Assembly (NCBI GenBank): GCA_028724585.1
Contig: JAQYCQ010000028.1
Span: 1-51,217 of the forward strand
DNA from: Bacillota bacterium
Lineage (GTDB): Bacteria; Bacillota; Clostridia; Peptostreptococcales; Anaerovoracaceae
Direction: 5' to 3'
Length of the DNA stretch: 51,217 nucleotides
Part shown: positions 6,313-15,610 of the stretch, one piece after another
Numbering within the stretch: the first letter of the stretch is position 1
Layout: the number at the start of each line of letters is the position of its first letter
The notes under the pieces: generated by a model
Told to the model about the DNA's origin: nothing
Database searches by the model: none
The model's input: the letters and a program-made list of their open reading frames with translations, nothing else
Position numbers and translations under genes: made by a program

Positions 6313-7618
6313 CCTTTGTCATCGCCTTAAGAAGCCCTTCGTCATAAAGGGACTGAACAGCTTTTATAACACCGTATTTAGAATGCTCGTAGGTAAGGCC
6401 TCCCTGGAAATAGACGATATACGGTTCCCTGATCGGGCCGTCCGCCGAAAGCTCTATCGACGAGCCCTGTACAAAAGCTCCGGCTGCCATAATGACCTGG
6501 TCCTCATAACCCGGCATATCCCACGGAAGAGGAGTTACAAACGAATCTACAGGAGCCGCGCTCTGTATGCCTCTGCAGAAGGCTTCCATAGCCTCAGGTG
6601 ATTCCAGCTTGACAGCTTCTATAATATCGCTCCTCTCCTCGCTCGATGACGGGCAGACATCGTAGCCCAGCATCTCGAAGACCTTTGCGCAGAGCATAGC
6701 GCCCTTTAAAGCTCCGTTTACCACGGACGGAGCCATGAAGAAGCCCTGGAACATGCTCCTGGACTGGCCGAAGGTAAGGCCGCATTCTTTGCCTATTCCC
6801 GGAGAAGTCATCCTGTAGGCAACCTGTTCTATAAGTTCGTGCTTTCCGACTATATAGCCGCCGGAAAGAGCTATGCCGCCTCCTGGATTCTTGATGAGAG
6901 AACCGGCCATGATATCGACGCCTACGTCTGTCGGTTCCACAGTGTCGAGGAATTCGCCGTAGCAGTTATCCGCCATAGTTATTATATCAGGATTGACTGA
7001 CTTTACAGCTGCTGCCCATTCAGCGATCTCGGATACCTGGATAGCTTTTCTCCAGGCGTAGCCTGTGGCACGCTGGACGCACATCATCCTGGTATGCTCG
7101 TTTATCACCTTTTTACAGCCTTCGATATCGATAGAACCGTCCGGGAGGAGCTCGACCTGCTTGTAGGTGATTCCGAATTCCTTTAGGGAGCCCTTTCCCT
7201 CGCCTCTTATTCCTATGACTTCCTCAAGCGTATCGTAAGGACCGCCGGTGCAGTAGACCAGCTCGTCACCCGGGCGCAGCACGCCTGTGAGCGCCAGTGT
7301 AAGGGCATGGGTGCCGTTTACTATGAGCGGCCTCACTATCGCGTCCTCAGTATGGAATACGCCGGCGTATACTTTCTCCAGAGCCTCCCTGCCCGCGTCG
7401 TCATATCCGTAGCCTGTGTTCCAGCCGAAATGCACATCGCTTATCTTGCATTTCCTGAACACATCCAGCACCTTATACTGATTATATTCCTTAACATCGT
7501 CGAGTTTTCTGAAATCATCCTTAAGACTTTCCTCTGCCTCGAGCACGACGTCGAGAATCTCCGGGGATATGCCCAGTTCTTCTGTAAGGAGTTCGTAGCT
7601 TCCTGATCTATTCATCAT
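6284..7618 (-). CDS. Methionine gamma-lyase/aluminium-resistance family PLP enzyme (YnbB-like)
   Basis: A fold-type I PLP enzyme of the family named both aluminium resistance protein and YnbB, commonly found next to miaA and mutL in Firmicutes, as here. The PLP lysine is Lys243 in MAGSLIKNPGGG. The family's N-terminal signature HFGWNTGYGYDDAGRE, the HALTLALTGVLRPGDE segment and MTSPGIGKECG are also visible. The length of 444 residues is usual. Two adjacent ATGs (7618 and 7615) are possible; AAAGGA is better spaced for 7615. It overlaps the downstream TVP38 gene. The physiological substrate is unproven for the family. Confidence 0.88.
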   Translation of the reverse strand: MMNRSGSYELLTEELGISPEILDVVLEAEESLKDDFRKLDDVKEYNQYKVLDVFRKCKISDVHFGWNTGYGYDDAGREALEKVYAGVFHTEDAIVRPLIVNGTHALTLALTGVLRPGDELVYCTGGPYDTLEEVIGIRGEGKGSLKEFGITYKQVELLPDGSIDIEGCKKVINEHTRMMCVQRATGYAWRKAIQVSEIAEWAAAVKSVNPDIITMADNCYGEFLDTVEPTDVGVDIMAGSLIKNPGGGIALSGGYIVGKHELIEQVAYRMTSPGIGKECGLTFGQSRSMFQGFFMAPSVVNGALKGAMLCAKVFEMLGYDVCPSSSEERSDIIEAVKLESPEAMEAFCRGIQSAAPVDSFVTPLPWDMPGYEDQVIMAAGAFVQGSSIELSADGPIREPYIVYFQGGLTYEHSKYGVIKAVQSLYDEGLLKAMTKDENTGDKDN

Positions 7619-7670
7619 TTTCCTTTCACCGATCCATTTTTATATTAAATTAGAGCCGCTGTATATACTG

Positions 7671-8819
7671 CTACTTCTCAGGCGGATTGTCAAATTCGTC
7701 GTCCCATTCGAAGCTCTTTATCAGGTCACGTTTTGTATTGAGCTTGTGGGCAGCGTAAAGCTGAGTGGTAGAAACGTTCTCGTGATCCAGCAGCTCCTGC
7801 ACGTCATATATCGAATTTCCGCGGCCTATCAGAGAGGTGGCGGCCGTAGCCCTGAGCTTGTGAGGGCTGTAACCGTTCTGCCTCGATGTCTTCATCCCTA
7901 TAGAAGTGTATTTTTTGACCATTGACCTGATCTGACGCTGAGTCATGCGTCTGCCCTGAAGGGAAAGGAAAAGGGCGTCCTCGCTGCCTTTCTGGATCTT
8001 TTCTTCCGCAGGCCGCTCCTCGTCTATGTATTCGTGCAGGGCCTTTAGGACCGTCCTGTTGTTCAGCGGCATGATAGATTCCTTATTGCGCTTTCTGTAT
8101 ATCTTGAACTCTCCTCTCTCGAAATTAAAAGAAGAAAGGTTAAGCTGCTCCAGTTCGGAGAGCCTGAGTCCATATGTCAGGAAGAGAATGAGTATAGCCT
8201 TGTCGCGTTTTTTTGTCTTTTCCCAGTACTGACGCTCCTTGGGAGTAAGGTATTCTCCTGTTGTGACAGCGTCCAGCATGACCATGACTTCATTGTCCTG
8301 CAGAGCCTTTATCTCGTGCTCAGACGCTTTCTGAACCCTTATAGGGTTGAACATGCCGGTGATGTCTTCCGGCATTATACCCTCTCTGTAGAGCTTTCTG
8401 AACATAACTGAAAGCGCCGATTTCTTTCTGGCAAGAGTCCTGCTGCTGTCGGTATATACCTGGATCACGCCGTCCTTCTCTACGCTGTAGTTCCTGCAGT
8501 AATCCAGGAATTCGTTCACATCACTGCCCTTTATCTTCCTGAACTCATCTTCTGTTATATCAGCAGCCCTGTCTGCCTTAGTCAGGTATGTATGCTCCAC
8601 GAGATAGTTCATGAAAAAGCGGATATCCCTCAGATACTCCCTTCTCGACATCGGAAGCAGAGAAGACCTGAAATATGAGAAGACTCCCCTCAGGAAACGC
8701 GGAAGTTCCTTTTCTATTTCTTCGCAGTCCCGGTTTACCATGTATTCTTTTCTCACTATGTTGTCGGGTTTGTCCGTCCTGTTGTTTATATGTATCTCAG
8801 GCTTCTTCTTTTCAGCCAT
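7671..8819 (-). CDS. XerS-like tyrosine recombinase
   Basis: A tyrosine site-specific recombinase, probably the chromosome-dimer resolvase acting at a dif-type site. The N-terminal core-binding domain covers about residues 40-160; the catalytic domain holds Arg219 (TYGLRLSEL), a Lys in the beta-hairpin (YRKRNKES), His320 and Arg323 (SPHKLRAT), His346 (LLDHENVSTTQ) and the nucleophile Tyr355. All six catalytic positions are filled. At 382 residues it is longer than XerC/XerD (~300) and closer to XerS. The ATG at 8819 has GGAGGG six to seven bases upstream; the longer frame to 8837 would translate the ribosome binding site. It sits in a housekeeping array after miaA with no phage or element genes nearby, which argues for a chromosomal role. 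Confidence 0.85.
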   Translation of the reverse strand: MAEKKKPEIHINNRTDKPDNIVRKEYMVNRDCEEIEKELPRFLRGVFSYFRSSLLPMSRREYLRDIRFFMNYLVEHTYLTKADRAADITEDEFRKIKGSDVNEFLDYCRNYSVEKDGVIQVYTDSSRTLARKKSALSVMFRKLYREGIMPEDITGMFNPIRVQKASEHEIKALQDNEVMVMLDAVTTGEYLTPKERQYWEKTKKRDKAILILFLTYGLRLSELEQLNLSSFNFERGEFKIYRKRNKESIMPLNNRTVLKALHEYIDEERPAEEKIQKGSEDALFLSLQGRRMTQRQIRSMVKKYTSIGMKTSRQNGYSPHKLRATAATSLIGRGNSIYDVQELLDHENVSTTQLYAAHKLNTKRDLIKSFEWDDEFDNPPEK

Positions 8820-8845
8820 ATCGATCCCTCCATGCACTGTTACGC

Positions 8846-9781
8846 TTAAAGTCCTGTAAATCCTCGGGTACGCTCTGTCATATCCTCTACAGCACTGTCT
8901 ATACCTTCAGTAACATCATACCAGATCATATCGTCATATCTTCTGAACCAGGTCAGCTGTCTCTTAGCGTAGCGGCGCGTGTTCCTCTTTACCAGTTCAA
9001 CAGCTTCGTCCAGGCTGCAGTTGCCGTCGAGATAACCTATGATCTCTTTGTAGCCTATTCCCTTCATGGCAATGCTGTCGGGCGCTATTCCTCTGGCAAG
9101 GATGCTTTTTACTTCATCTACCAGTCCAGCTTCCATCATCAGGTCCACCCTGAGATTTATCCGCTCATAGAGCAGCTGCCTGTCCCGGTTGATGCCGAAC
9201 ATAAGGCAGTCGTATTCTCCGTTACCCGCTGCCGCCTTGTCAAAGGACGGGATCGGCCTGCCGGCTTTGGCAGCCTCTATTGCCCTGATGATCTTTTTTA
9301 TATTATGCGGGTGTATGCGCGCGGCCGCATCCGGATCTATATCAGCCAGCTTTCTATGTATATATTCTCCGCCGTGCTCTTCAGCTTCTTCCCTGAGTTC
9401 CCTGCGGAGCTCATCGTTGGAAGGGGTCTCAGAAAAATCCATATGGCTCACGATAGAATTAACATAAAGCCCTGTTCCGCCTTCTATGATCGGTATCTTT
9501 CCGGCACTGATCACCTGTTCTATGTATCTGCCCGCCAGATCTCTGTACTTAGCGACAGAGAAATCCTCAGCGGGATCTATCTCATCCACAAGATGGTGGA
9601 CCGCAGCCGCGCGTTCCTCAGCGGTCGGCTTGGCGCTGCCAATATCCATGTATTTATAAAGCTGCATAGAATCCGCGGAGATTATCTCACCGCCGACATT
9701 CTGTGCCAGCCTGACAGCGCACCCTGTCTTGCCCGAAGCTGTAGGCCCGGCCAGCACTATAATCTTTTTCTTTTCCATCAT
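8846..9781 (-). CDS. miaA: tRNA dimethylallyltransferase MiaA
   Basis: Transfers a dimethylallyl group to N6 of adenosine 37 in tRNAs reading UNN codons. The P-loop is GPTASGKT (residues 12-19), followed by the family motifs ISADSMQLYKYMDIGSAKPT, the ISAGKIPIIEGGTGLYVNS segment and the C-terminal RNTRRYAKRQLTWFRR. The 311-residue length is usual. The start ATG shares its A with the mutL stop (TGATG), so translation is coupled to mutL. The mutS-mutL-miaA order is common in Clostridia. Confidence 0.97.
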   Translation of the reverse strand: MMEKKKIIVLAGPTASGKTGCAVRLAQNVGGEIISADSMQLYKYMDIGSAKPTAEERAAAVHHLVDEIDPAEDFSVAKYRDLAGRYIEQVISAGKIPIIEGGTGLYVNSIVSHMDFSETPSNDELRRELREEAEEHGGEYIHRKLADIDPDAAARIHPHNIKKIIRAIEAAKAGRPIPSFDKAAAGNGEYDCLMFGINRDRQLLYERINLRVDLMMEAGLVDEVKSILARGIAPDSIAMKGIGYKEIIGYLDGNCSLDEAVELVKRNTRRYAKRQLTWFRRYDDMIWYDVTEGIDSAVEDMTERTRGFTGL

Positions 9782-11733
9782 CAGCCCTGCCTTTTGAACA
9801 TCCTGTCCAGCTCGTTATGGGTCATCCTTATCACAGTCGGCCTGCCGTGCGGGCAGGAAAAAGGATTCCTGCACTGAGCCAGTTCATGCAGAAGACCGTT
9901 TACCTCGGACGGCGTCAGCCTGTCGTTAGCTTTGACCGCTGATTTGCAGGCCCTGGTGACTATCTTTTTCCGCTTGACCGGATTCATCCTGCTGCCTGAT
10001 CTTTCGGCCTCATCCGTAAAATCCTGCAGAAAGCCCTGCGCTTCTTCTATCGTCATGTATGAAGGGATCTCCCTGCAGATATAGGTCCTGGGACCGAATT
10101 CCTCGATGGCGAAACCCGTTCTCCTGAGGAAATCCAGCCACTCGTCCTCTATTCCAGAGGCTGAGAAAGCTGCTTCTACAGTGATAGGCACAGCGATGAG
10201 CTGGCTGGTTTTTTGTTGACGGTAATATATATTGGTCAACTTTTCGTAAAATACTCTTTCATGCGCCGCATGCTGATCTATTATATAAAAGGAGTCAAGA
10301 TCACTTCCTAAAATATACTCATCGAAGATAACACCGACAGGCTTTATCGACTTTATATCAAAGGGAGCGTCGACCGGAGCGTCATCCTCGAAATCAAAGA
10401 AATCGTTTTCAGCTGCCTCACGCCTGGCTTCCACATCCGCGGATCTGGATACATGTTCCTGACTTATTGAAGCTCCTCTGCCGGAAGTATCATCCGCATA
10501 CGAGCCGCTCAGCCCGCTGTCCGGCCCGCCGCTCCTGTAATGCGCAGCATCTTCTGCGGCGCGTTTAGCCTTCAGCAGCTTGTGTATGTCGATCTGTTCT
10601 GCTGCTTTATCTATCCTTGCGGCAAGTCCGGAAGCTTTCTCCGTATCCGCGGTCCCTTCGCCTCCGGTCTTCGAAGACTCCGTCTTCGGAATGGCTTTAT
10701 CTTTTTCCAGCCGTATCTCAGGTATGGCCTTCTGTGTCATCAGCGACTTCTTAAGGGATTCTGTCACAAATTCCCTGACCCTGCGCTCATCGTCGAATCG
10801 GACTTCCTTCTTGTTAGGATGTATGTTCACATCAACCTGAGAAGGATCTATCCTGAGGAAAAGGAAAGCGACAGGATATCGTCCCTCGAACATCCTCTCG
10901 CGGTAAGCTTCGCTTACACATTCCTCCAGCATCCTGCTCTTTATCCAGCGCCCGTTAACGAAGAATATCTGGCCGCGCCTGTTCTTCCTTGTATTGTCGG
11001 GAGAGGAGATATAGCTCTCCAAAGACAGGCCGTCGCCGGAATCGGCATGTCCTTCTATGAGATTTCCAGCCAGATGTTTGTCGTATACGGTAGCTATAGC
11101 TGTGAATATACCGCCCCTTCCCGGTGTCGAGAAGAGCGTGCTGCCGTTGTTTATCATACGCACCCGGATATCAGGACGCGAAAGTGCCGTCTTTGAAACG
11201 AAATCCGATACCAGAGCGCTTTCCGCGTTGGAGCTTTTAAGGAATTTCTGACGTGCCGGAGTATTGTAAAAGAGGTCGCGTACTATGACCGTAGTTCCGA
11301 CCGGGCAGCCTCTCTCCGACCTGTCCGATACATTTCCCCCTTCCATGAGCAGATAGCTTCCGGCTCTTTCGTCCGCTGTCTTTGTCGTGAGCTCCGTGCG
11401 CGAAACCGCGGCTATGCTGGCCAGCGCCTCGCCCCTGAAACCAAGAGTCTCAATAGCGTCCAGATCAGCGGCATTCTGGATCTTGCTGGTCGCGTGGCGC
11501 TTAAAGGCCAGCTCTGTCTCTGAAGCCCTGATGCCGCTGCCGTTGTCTGTGACTCTTATATATGACTTACCGCCGTCTTTTATTTCTACGACTATCGAGG
11601 ACGAACCGGCATCAATAGAATTTTCTACCAGTTCCTTCACTATCGATACAGGTCTGTCGACTACCTCGCCGGCAGCTATCCTGTCCGCGGTCTGCCTGGG
11701 CAGTTCCCTTATGTGTTTTATGTTGTCAGCCAT
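9781..11733 (-). CDS. mutL: DNA mismatch repair protein MutL
   Basis: GHKL ATPase and nicking endonuclease that links MutS mismatch recognition to excision. The N-terminal ATPase motifs are intact: KELVENSIDAG, VTDNGSGI, TSKI and GFRGEALASIAAV. A linker rich in Ala, Asp and Ser covers about residues 340-450. The C-terminal endonuclease domain has DQHAAHERVFYEKL, plus ACKSAVK and CPHGRPT, so this is the endonuclease-positive type found in species without MutH. AAGGAG lies seven bases before the ATG. The gene begins 15 bases after mutS and ends overlapping miaA. Confidence 0.97.
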   Translation of the reverse strand: MADNIKHIRELPRQTADRIAAGEVVDRPVSIVKELVENSIDAGSSSIVVEIKDGGKSYIRVTDNGSGIRASETELAFKRHATSKIQNAADLDAIETLGFRGEALASIAAVSRTELTTKTADERAGSYLLMEGGNVSDRSERGCPVGTTVIVRDLFYNTPARQKFLKSSNAESALVSDFVSKTALSRPDIRVRMINNGSTLFSTPGRGGIFTAIATVYDKHLAGNLIEGHADSGDGLSLESYISSPDNTRKNRRGQIFFVNGRWIKSRMLEECVSEAYRERMFEGRYPVAFLFLRIDPSQVDVNIHPNKKEVRFDDERRVREFVTESLKKSLMTQKAIPEIRLEKDKAIPKTESSKTGGEGTADTEKASGLAARIDKAAEQIDIHKLLKAKRAAEDAAHYRSGGPDSGLSGSYADDTSGRGASISQEHVSRSADVEARREAAENDFFDFEDDAPVDAPFDIKSIKPVGVIFDEYILGSDLDSFYIIDQHAAHERVFYEKLTNIYYRQQKTSQLIAVPITVEAAFSASGIEDEWLDFLRRTGFAIEEFGPRTYICREIPSYMTIEEAQGFLQDFTDEAERSGSRMNPVKRKKIVTRACKSAVKANDRLTPSEVNGLLHELAQCRNPFSCPHGRPTVIRMTHNELDRMFKRQG

Positions 11734-11748
11734 AGTTATGCTCCTTCA

Positions 11749-14451
11749 TTAAAGGTCTGAAACGGCTTCCTTCATCTTTTCGATGGCGGCTATAGCTCCG
11801 GCGGGAGTGATGTTCATGAGATCTATGTCCTTTATCATGTCTATGACAGGTCTGCTGCGGTCATCGAAAAAGCTCATCTGCTCCGCGAAGCCGCTCCGGT
11901 CCGCAGGCACTTCTTCGGCAGTTTCAGCCGGAGGCTCGCTGCGGACGGAGTCCGCCTGGTCCGCGGTATTATTGATATCATATCCTCCGCCTGCTTTCCT
12001 CAGCCTGTCGTTTCTAGTTTCCGAAGCGCTCTCGAGCAGCTGAAGCTTCTCGGAAGCGTCCTCCAGCACCGAAGGGGGAACGCCTGCTATTTTCGCTACA
12101 TGTATACCGTAGCTGCGGCTGGCTCCGCCTTTTTCTATCTTATGGAGAAATACGACGTCGCCGCTGTCCTCGCTGACAGCTACGTTGAGGTTTACCAGGC
12201 CTGGAAGTTTTCCTTCCAGATCAGTCAGCTCGTGATAGTGTGTCGCAAACAGGGTCCTTATATGCCTTCCGCCGGAGCATATGTAATCAGCGGCAGCCCA
12301 GGCTATAGAAAGACCGTCATAGGTGCTGGTGCCGCGCCCTATCTCGTCCAGGATTATCAGGCTCTTCGGAGTCGCTGTGTTGAGGATATAGGCCAGCTCG
12401 CTCATCTCTACGTAGAAGGTGCTCTGTCCCTTCGCGAGGTTGTCAGACGCTCCTATCCTGGTGAATATCCTGTCCACCGCGCCGATACGCGCGCTGTCTG
12501 CAGGCACGAAGGATCCCGTCTGGGCCATCAGTACTATCAGGGCAGTCTGGCGCATATATGTCGATTTTCCGGACATGTTGGGTCCGGTTATGAGGAGCAG
12601 GCTGCTTTCTGAACGGTCAAGATAGACGTCGTTGGAAACGAACGGTACCCCTTCGGTATTCTGTTCTATTACCGGATGTCTACCTCCCTTAATGTCTATC
12701 ACATCGCTGTCGTCGACCGCGGGACGCGCGTAACCGTTTTCATCAGCTTTTTCGGCAAAGCAGGCGAGGACATCCGCTTCCGCTACCGCTGCCGCTGTTT
12801 TCTGCACGGCAGGAACATATTCCCGGAGCTTATCCCTGAGCTCTGTAAAGATATCGTACTCCATTTTATTGATGCTGGACTCGGCGTTCAGCACCAGCGA
12901 TTCCATGCGCTTGAGGTCTTCTGTGACATAGCGCTCGGAATTGACCAGGGTCTGTTTACGGATGTAATCTTCCGGAACCTTGTCTATCGAGGATTTCGGT
13001 ACGTCGAGATAATAGCCGAATACTTTATTGTATCCCAGCTTGAGCTTTTTTATCCCCGTCCTCTCCCGCTCACGTCCTTCAAGGTTCTTTATCCACTCCA
13101 GACTGTCGGCGGAATCTGCTTTCAGCTGGTCGAGTTCCCTGGAATAACCGTCTTTGATCAGTCCGCCTTCCCTCAGCTGAACCGGCGGTTCATCCACTAT
13201 CGCGGCTTCTATCTCATCGCGCATTTCCTGAAGGGTATCTATGCTGTCCGCTACTTCATCCAGCAGGCCGCTGCCTGTTCCCGACAGATTTTCTTTAATA
13301 TCCGGAAGCAGGGCCGCCGAATTCTTTATAGCGGCCATATCCCTGGCGTTTACCCCGCCCTGAGCTATCCTCGATCCAAGACGTTCAAGGTCATAAACTC
13401 CTTTCAGCTCTTCCCTGAGGTCGTTTCTGAGAAGGATGTCATCAGCGAGCGCTCCTACCGCGTCCAGTCTCCTGTTTATCTCTACAGTATCGGTCAGCGG
13501 TTCTCTTATCCATTTTTTCAGCAGCCTGGATCCCATCGCTGTACGTGTGCAGTCCAGCACCCATATCAGCGAGCCTTCCGTCTTCTTGTCATATATGGTC
13601 TCCATGAGCTCCAGATTGCGTACAGCCGTCCTGTCAAGGACACACTTGCCGCCCCTGTCTTCCTTCTGTATATGGGTAAGCTGCGCTATGCTTCCCTTCT
13701 GTGTCTCGATCAGATAGGAAAAAAGAGCACCCAGAGCTATAGACTCAGCGCTCCCGCTCTCCAGGCCGAGTCCCTCCATGGTCATCACATGGAAATGACG
13801 GCAGATAGTCCTCTCTGCTGAGTCGGAAGAAAAATATCCGGACGGCAGAACTGTGACGTAAGTGTCAGTCATCTCCCTTATCCTGTCTTTGAACTGCCCG
13901 GCAGTATCGGAATCAGCGATAACAGCTTCCCTTATGTTAAGCCTGACTATCTCGTCAAACAGCTCATCCGACCTGCCTGGGCCCGAGAACTCTGTCACCG
14001 CCAGTTCTCCTGTCGATATGTCGCAGTATGCCAGCCCTATCCTGTCTGCTCCGTCGTAGACCGCCGCCAGATAATTGTTTGAGCCTGCTGCCAGCATACT
14101 GCTGTCGAGCAGGGTTCCCGGGGTCACGATCCTTACTACATCGCGTTTTACTATTCCTTTAGCAGTCGCCGGATCCTCAAGCTGTTCGCATACCGCTACT
14201 TTATAGCCTTTCTCGACCAGTCTCTTGATATAGAAATCAGCGGCGTGGTGGGGAACACCGCACATGGGCGCGCGTTCTTCAAGCCCGCAGGCTTTACCGG
14301 TCAGCGTGAGCTGAAGCTCTCTCGACACAGTCACTGCGTCATCGAAAAACATCTCATAGAAATCGCCCAGCCTGTAAAAAAGTATACAGTCCGAGTATTT
14401 CTCTTTTGTCTTAAGATAATGCTGCATCATCGGTGTTGGCTTGCCCTTCAT
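11749..14451 (-). CDS. mutS: DNA mismatch repair protein MutS
   Basis: Recognises base mismatches and small loops and recruits MutL. The mismatch-binding Phe-x-Glu occurs in LFYRLGDFYEMFF near residue 30. The Walker A GPNMSGKSTYMRQ is near residue 620, followed by the MutS signature DEIGRGTSTYDGLSIAWA and the FATHYHEL switch. The 900-residue length is normal. The start ATG has GGAGG six bases upstream and begins MKGKPTPMMQHYLKTK. It follows the DUF896 gene with a 93-base gap containing a weak stem-loop. Confidence 0.98.
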   Translation of the reverse strand: MKGKPTPMMQHYLKTKEKYSDCILFYRLGDFYEMFFDDAVTVSRELQLTLTGKACGLEERAPMCGVPHHAADFYIKRLVEKGYKVAVCEQLEDPATAKGIVKRDVVRIVTPGTLLDSSMLAAGSNNYLAAVYDGADRIGLAYCDISTGELAVTEFSGPGRSDELFDEIVRLNIREAVIADSDTAGQFKDRIREMTDTYVTVLPSGYFSSDSAERTICRHFHVMTMEGLGLESGSAESIALGALFSYLIETQKGSIAQLTHIQKEDRGGKCVLDRTAVRNLELMETIYDKKTEGSLIWVLDCTRTAMGSRLLKKWIREPLTDTVEINRRLDAVGALADDILLRNDLREELKGVYDLERLGSRIAQGGVNARDMAAIKNSAALLPDIKENLSGTGSGLLDEVADSIDTLQEMRDEIEAAIVDEPPVQLREGGLIKDGYSRELDQLKADSADSLEWIKNLEGRERERTGIKKLKLGYNKVFGYYLDVPKSSIDKVPEDYIRKQTLVNSERYVTEDLKRMESLVLNAESSINKMEYDIFTELRDKLREYVPAVQKTAAAVAEADVLACFAEKADENGYARPAVDDSDVIDIKGGRHPVIEQNTEGVPFVSNDVYLDRSESSLLLITGPNMSGKSTYMRQTALIVLMAQTGSFVPADSARIGAVDRIFTRIGASDNLAKGQSTFYVEMSELAYILNTATPKSLIILDEIGRGTSTYDGLSIAWAAADYICSGGRHIRTLFATHYHELTDLEGKLPGLVNLNVAVSEDSGDVVFLHKIEKGGASRSYGIHVAKIAGVPPSVLEDASEKLQLLESASETRNDRLRKAGGGYDINNTADQADSVRSEPPAETAEEVPADRSGFAEQMSFFDDRSRPVIDMIKDIDLMNITPAGAIAAIEKMKEAVSDL

Positions 14452-14517
14452 CTATTTCCTCCGGTCTTCTGATCAGTTTATTTCCTGTCTCTGCTTTCTG
14501 TTCCAAAAATCTATAAT

Positions 14518-14541
14518 AAGGCTGCCGCAGGGGACAGCCTT
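14518..14541 (-). terminator. Stem-loop between DUF896 gene and mutS
   Basis: AAGGCTG (14518-14524) pairs with CAGCCTT (14535-14541). On the minus strand no T tract follows, so it is at best a partial terminator or mRNA processing element separating the acc genes and DUF896 from mutS-mutL-miaA. Confidence 0.35.
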
Positions 14542-14544
14542 ACA

Positions 14545-14766
14545 TTAATTCTTTTTTTTCTTTTTCTTAAGTTTAGTTACAGAACCATCCGGTTCGATTA
14601 TCTCGACATTTCTCAGCTTAGCTTCAAATCCGGCTCTGAAGTTTGCCAGGAATTCCTTTCTCAGCTGCGCCTGTTCCGCTTTTTCCTCAGCGGTGAGCTG
14701 ACGCTTCTTTGATTCTCTAGCGAGCTCGTTTATTCTGGCTGTCTTGACTTTATCAAATGATGCCAT
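14545..14766 (-). CDS. DUF896 (YnzC-like) small protein
   Basis: A 73-residue cytoplasmic helical protein of the DUF896/UPF0291 family, whose Bacillus member YnzC has been linked to the SOS-response operon. The family core INELARESKKRQLTAEEKAE followed by LRKEFLANFRAGFEAKL is well conserved. The C-terminus is a run of lysines after LRNVEIIEPDGSVTKL. GGAGG lies four bases upstream of the ATG. It sits between accA and mutS. The molecular function is unknown. Confidence 0.9.
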   Translation of the reverse strand: MASFDKVKTARINELARESKKRQLTAEEKAEQAQLRKEFLANFRAGFEAKLRNVEIIEPDGSVTKLKKKKKKN

Positions 14767-14797
14767 TGATCCTCCAATTTTTTATATTTCATATATT

Positions 14798-15610
14798 TTA
14801 CTTACCGCGGCGGCCGTCCATCATCTTAAATTTCCTGAACCTGTTCTCAACGAGCTTCTCTCTGCTCTCTTTCATCAGGCGTGAAAGATGGCGGCTTATC
14901 GCTCTGTCAGCGTTTTTGATCGCGGCACGGGGATCGGTATGCGCGCCTTCCCCCGGCTCCTTTACTATCTCGTCTATTATACCCAGCTCAAGAAGGTCCT
15001 GGGCTGTCGGTTTCATAAGTCTGCATGCTCTGGACGCCAGCGAAGAATCCCGCCACAGGATAGACGCGAATCCTTCCGGCGACAATATCTCATATACAGC
15101 GTTTTCCATCATGAGGACAGTATCGGCAAGACCGAATGCCAGCGCGCCGCCGCTGCCTCCTTCACCTATCACAATAGATACGACCGGAACCCCAAGATCG
15201 CTGAAAAGGGCAATATTATCTGCTATAGCCTGCCCCTGGCCCCTGGCTTCGGCACCCTTTCCGGGATAAGCTCCCGGCGTATCTATGAAGCAGATCACCG
15301 GACGGCCGAATTTCTCAGCCTGCTTAGCCAGTCTCTGCGATTTCCTGTATCCTTCCGGATGCGGCATTCCAAAATTGAAACGTACGTTTTCCTCGACATT
15401 CCTGCCCTTCCTGTGACCGAGCACAGTGACCGGAAGTCCCCTGTAAAGAGCGATTCCTCCAACCACAGCAGGATCGTCCCCGTAGCATCTGTCCCCCTTG
15501 AGTTCTACGAAATCCGAAAACATCTGGTCTATATAGTCCATTGTACGAGGCCTGTCATTTCTCCTCGCCAGGCCGAGCTTTTCATAAGCGGAAAGCTGAG
15601 GCACCTTCAT
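14798..15610 (-). CDS. accA: Acetyl-CoA carboxylase carboxyltransferase subunit alpha
   Basis: With AccD, transfers the carboxyl group from carboxybiotin to acetyl-CoA, making malonyl-CoA for fatty acid synthesis. The crotonase-like core is visible: RNFGMPHPEGYRK-type segment, FIDTPGAYPGKGAEARGQ, and IGEGGSGGALAFGLAD. At 270 residues it is the short Firmicutes form. The ATG overlaps the accD stop (ATGA), which implies coupled synthesis of the two subunits in the 1:1 ratio they need. Confidence 0.97.
   Translation of the reverse strand: MKVPQLSAYEKLGLARRNDRPRTMDYIDQMFSDFVELKGDRCYGDDPAVVGGIALYRGLPVTVLGHRKGRNVEENVRFNFGMPHPEGYRKSQRLAKQAEKFGRPVICFIDTPGAYPGKGAEARGQGQAIADNIALFSDLGVPVVSIVIGEGGSGGALAFGLADTVLMMENAVYEILSPEGFASILWRDSSLASRACRLMKPTAQDLLELGIIDEIVKEPGEGAHTDPRAAIKNADRAISRHLSRLMKESREKLVENRFRKFKMMDGRRGK

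Noticed and set aside
7619-7670. A dif-type site beside the XerS-like gene
   Set aside because: No pair of inverted ~11-base arms around a 6-8-base centre could be seen in this gap.
8675-9877. 400-codon plus-strand open frame over the recombinase and miaA
   Set aside because: It is antisense to two clearly recognisable genes, has no family features and no ribosome binding site, and its length reflects codon bias on the other strand.
12676-13821. 381-codon plus-strand open frame over mutS
   Set aside because: It lies wholly within mutS, whose motifs are unmistakable; the translated sequence has no domain character.
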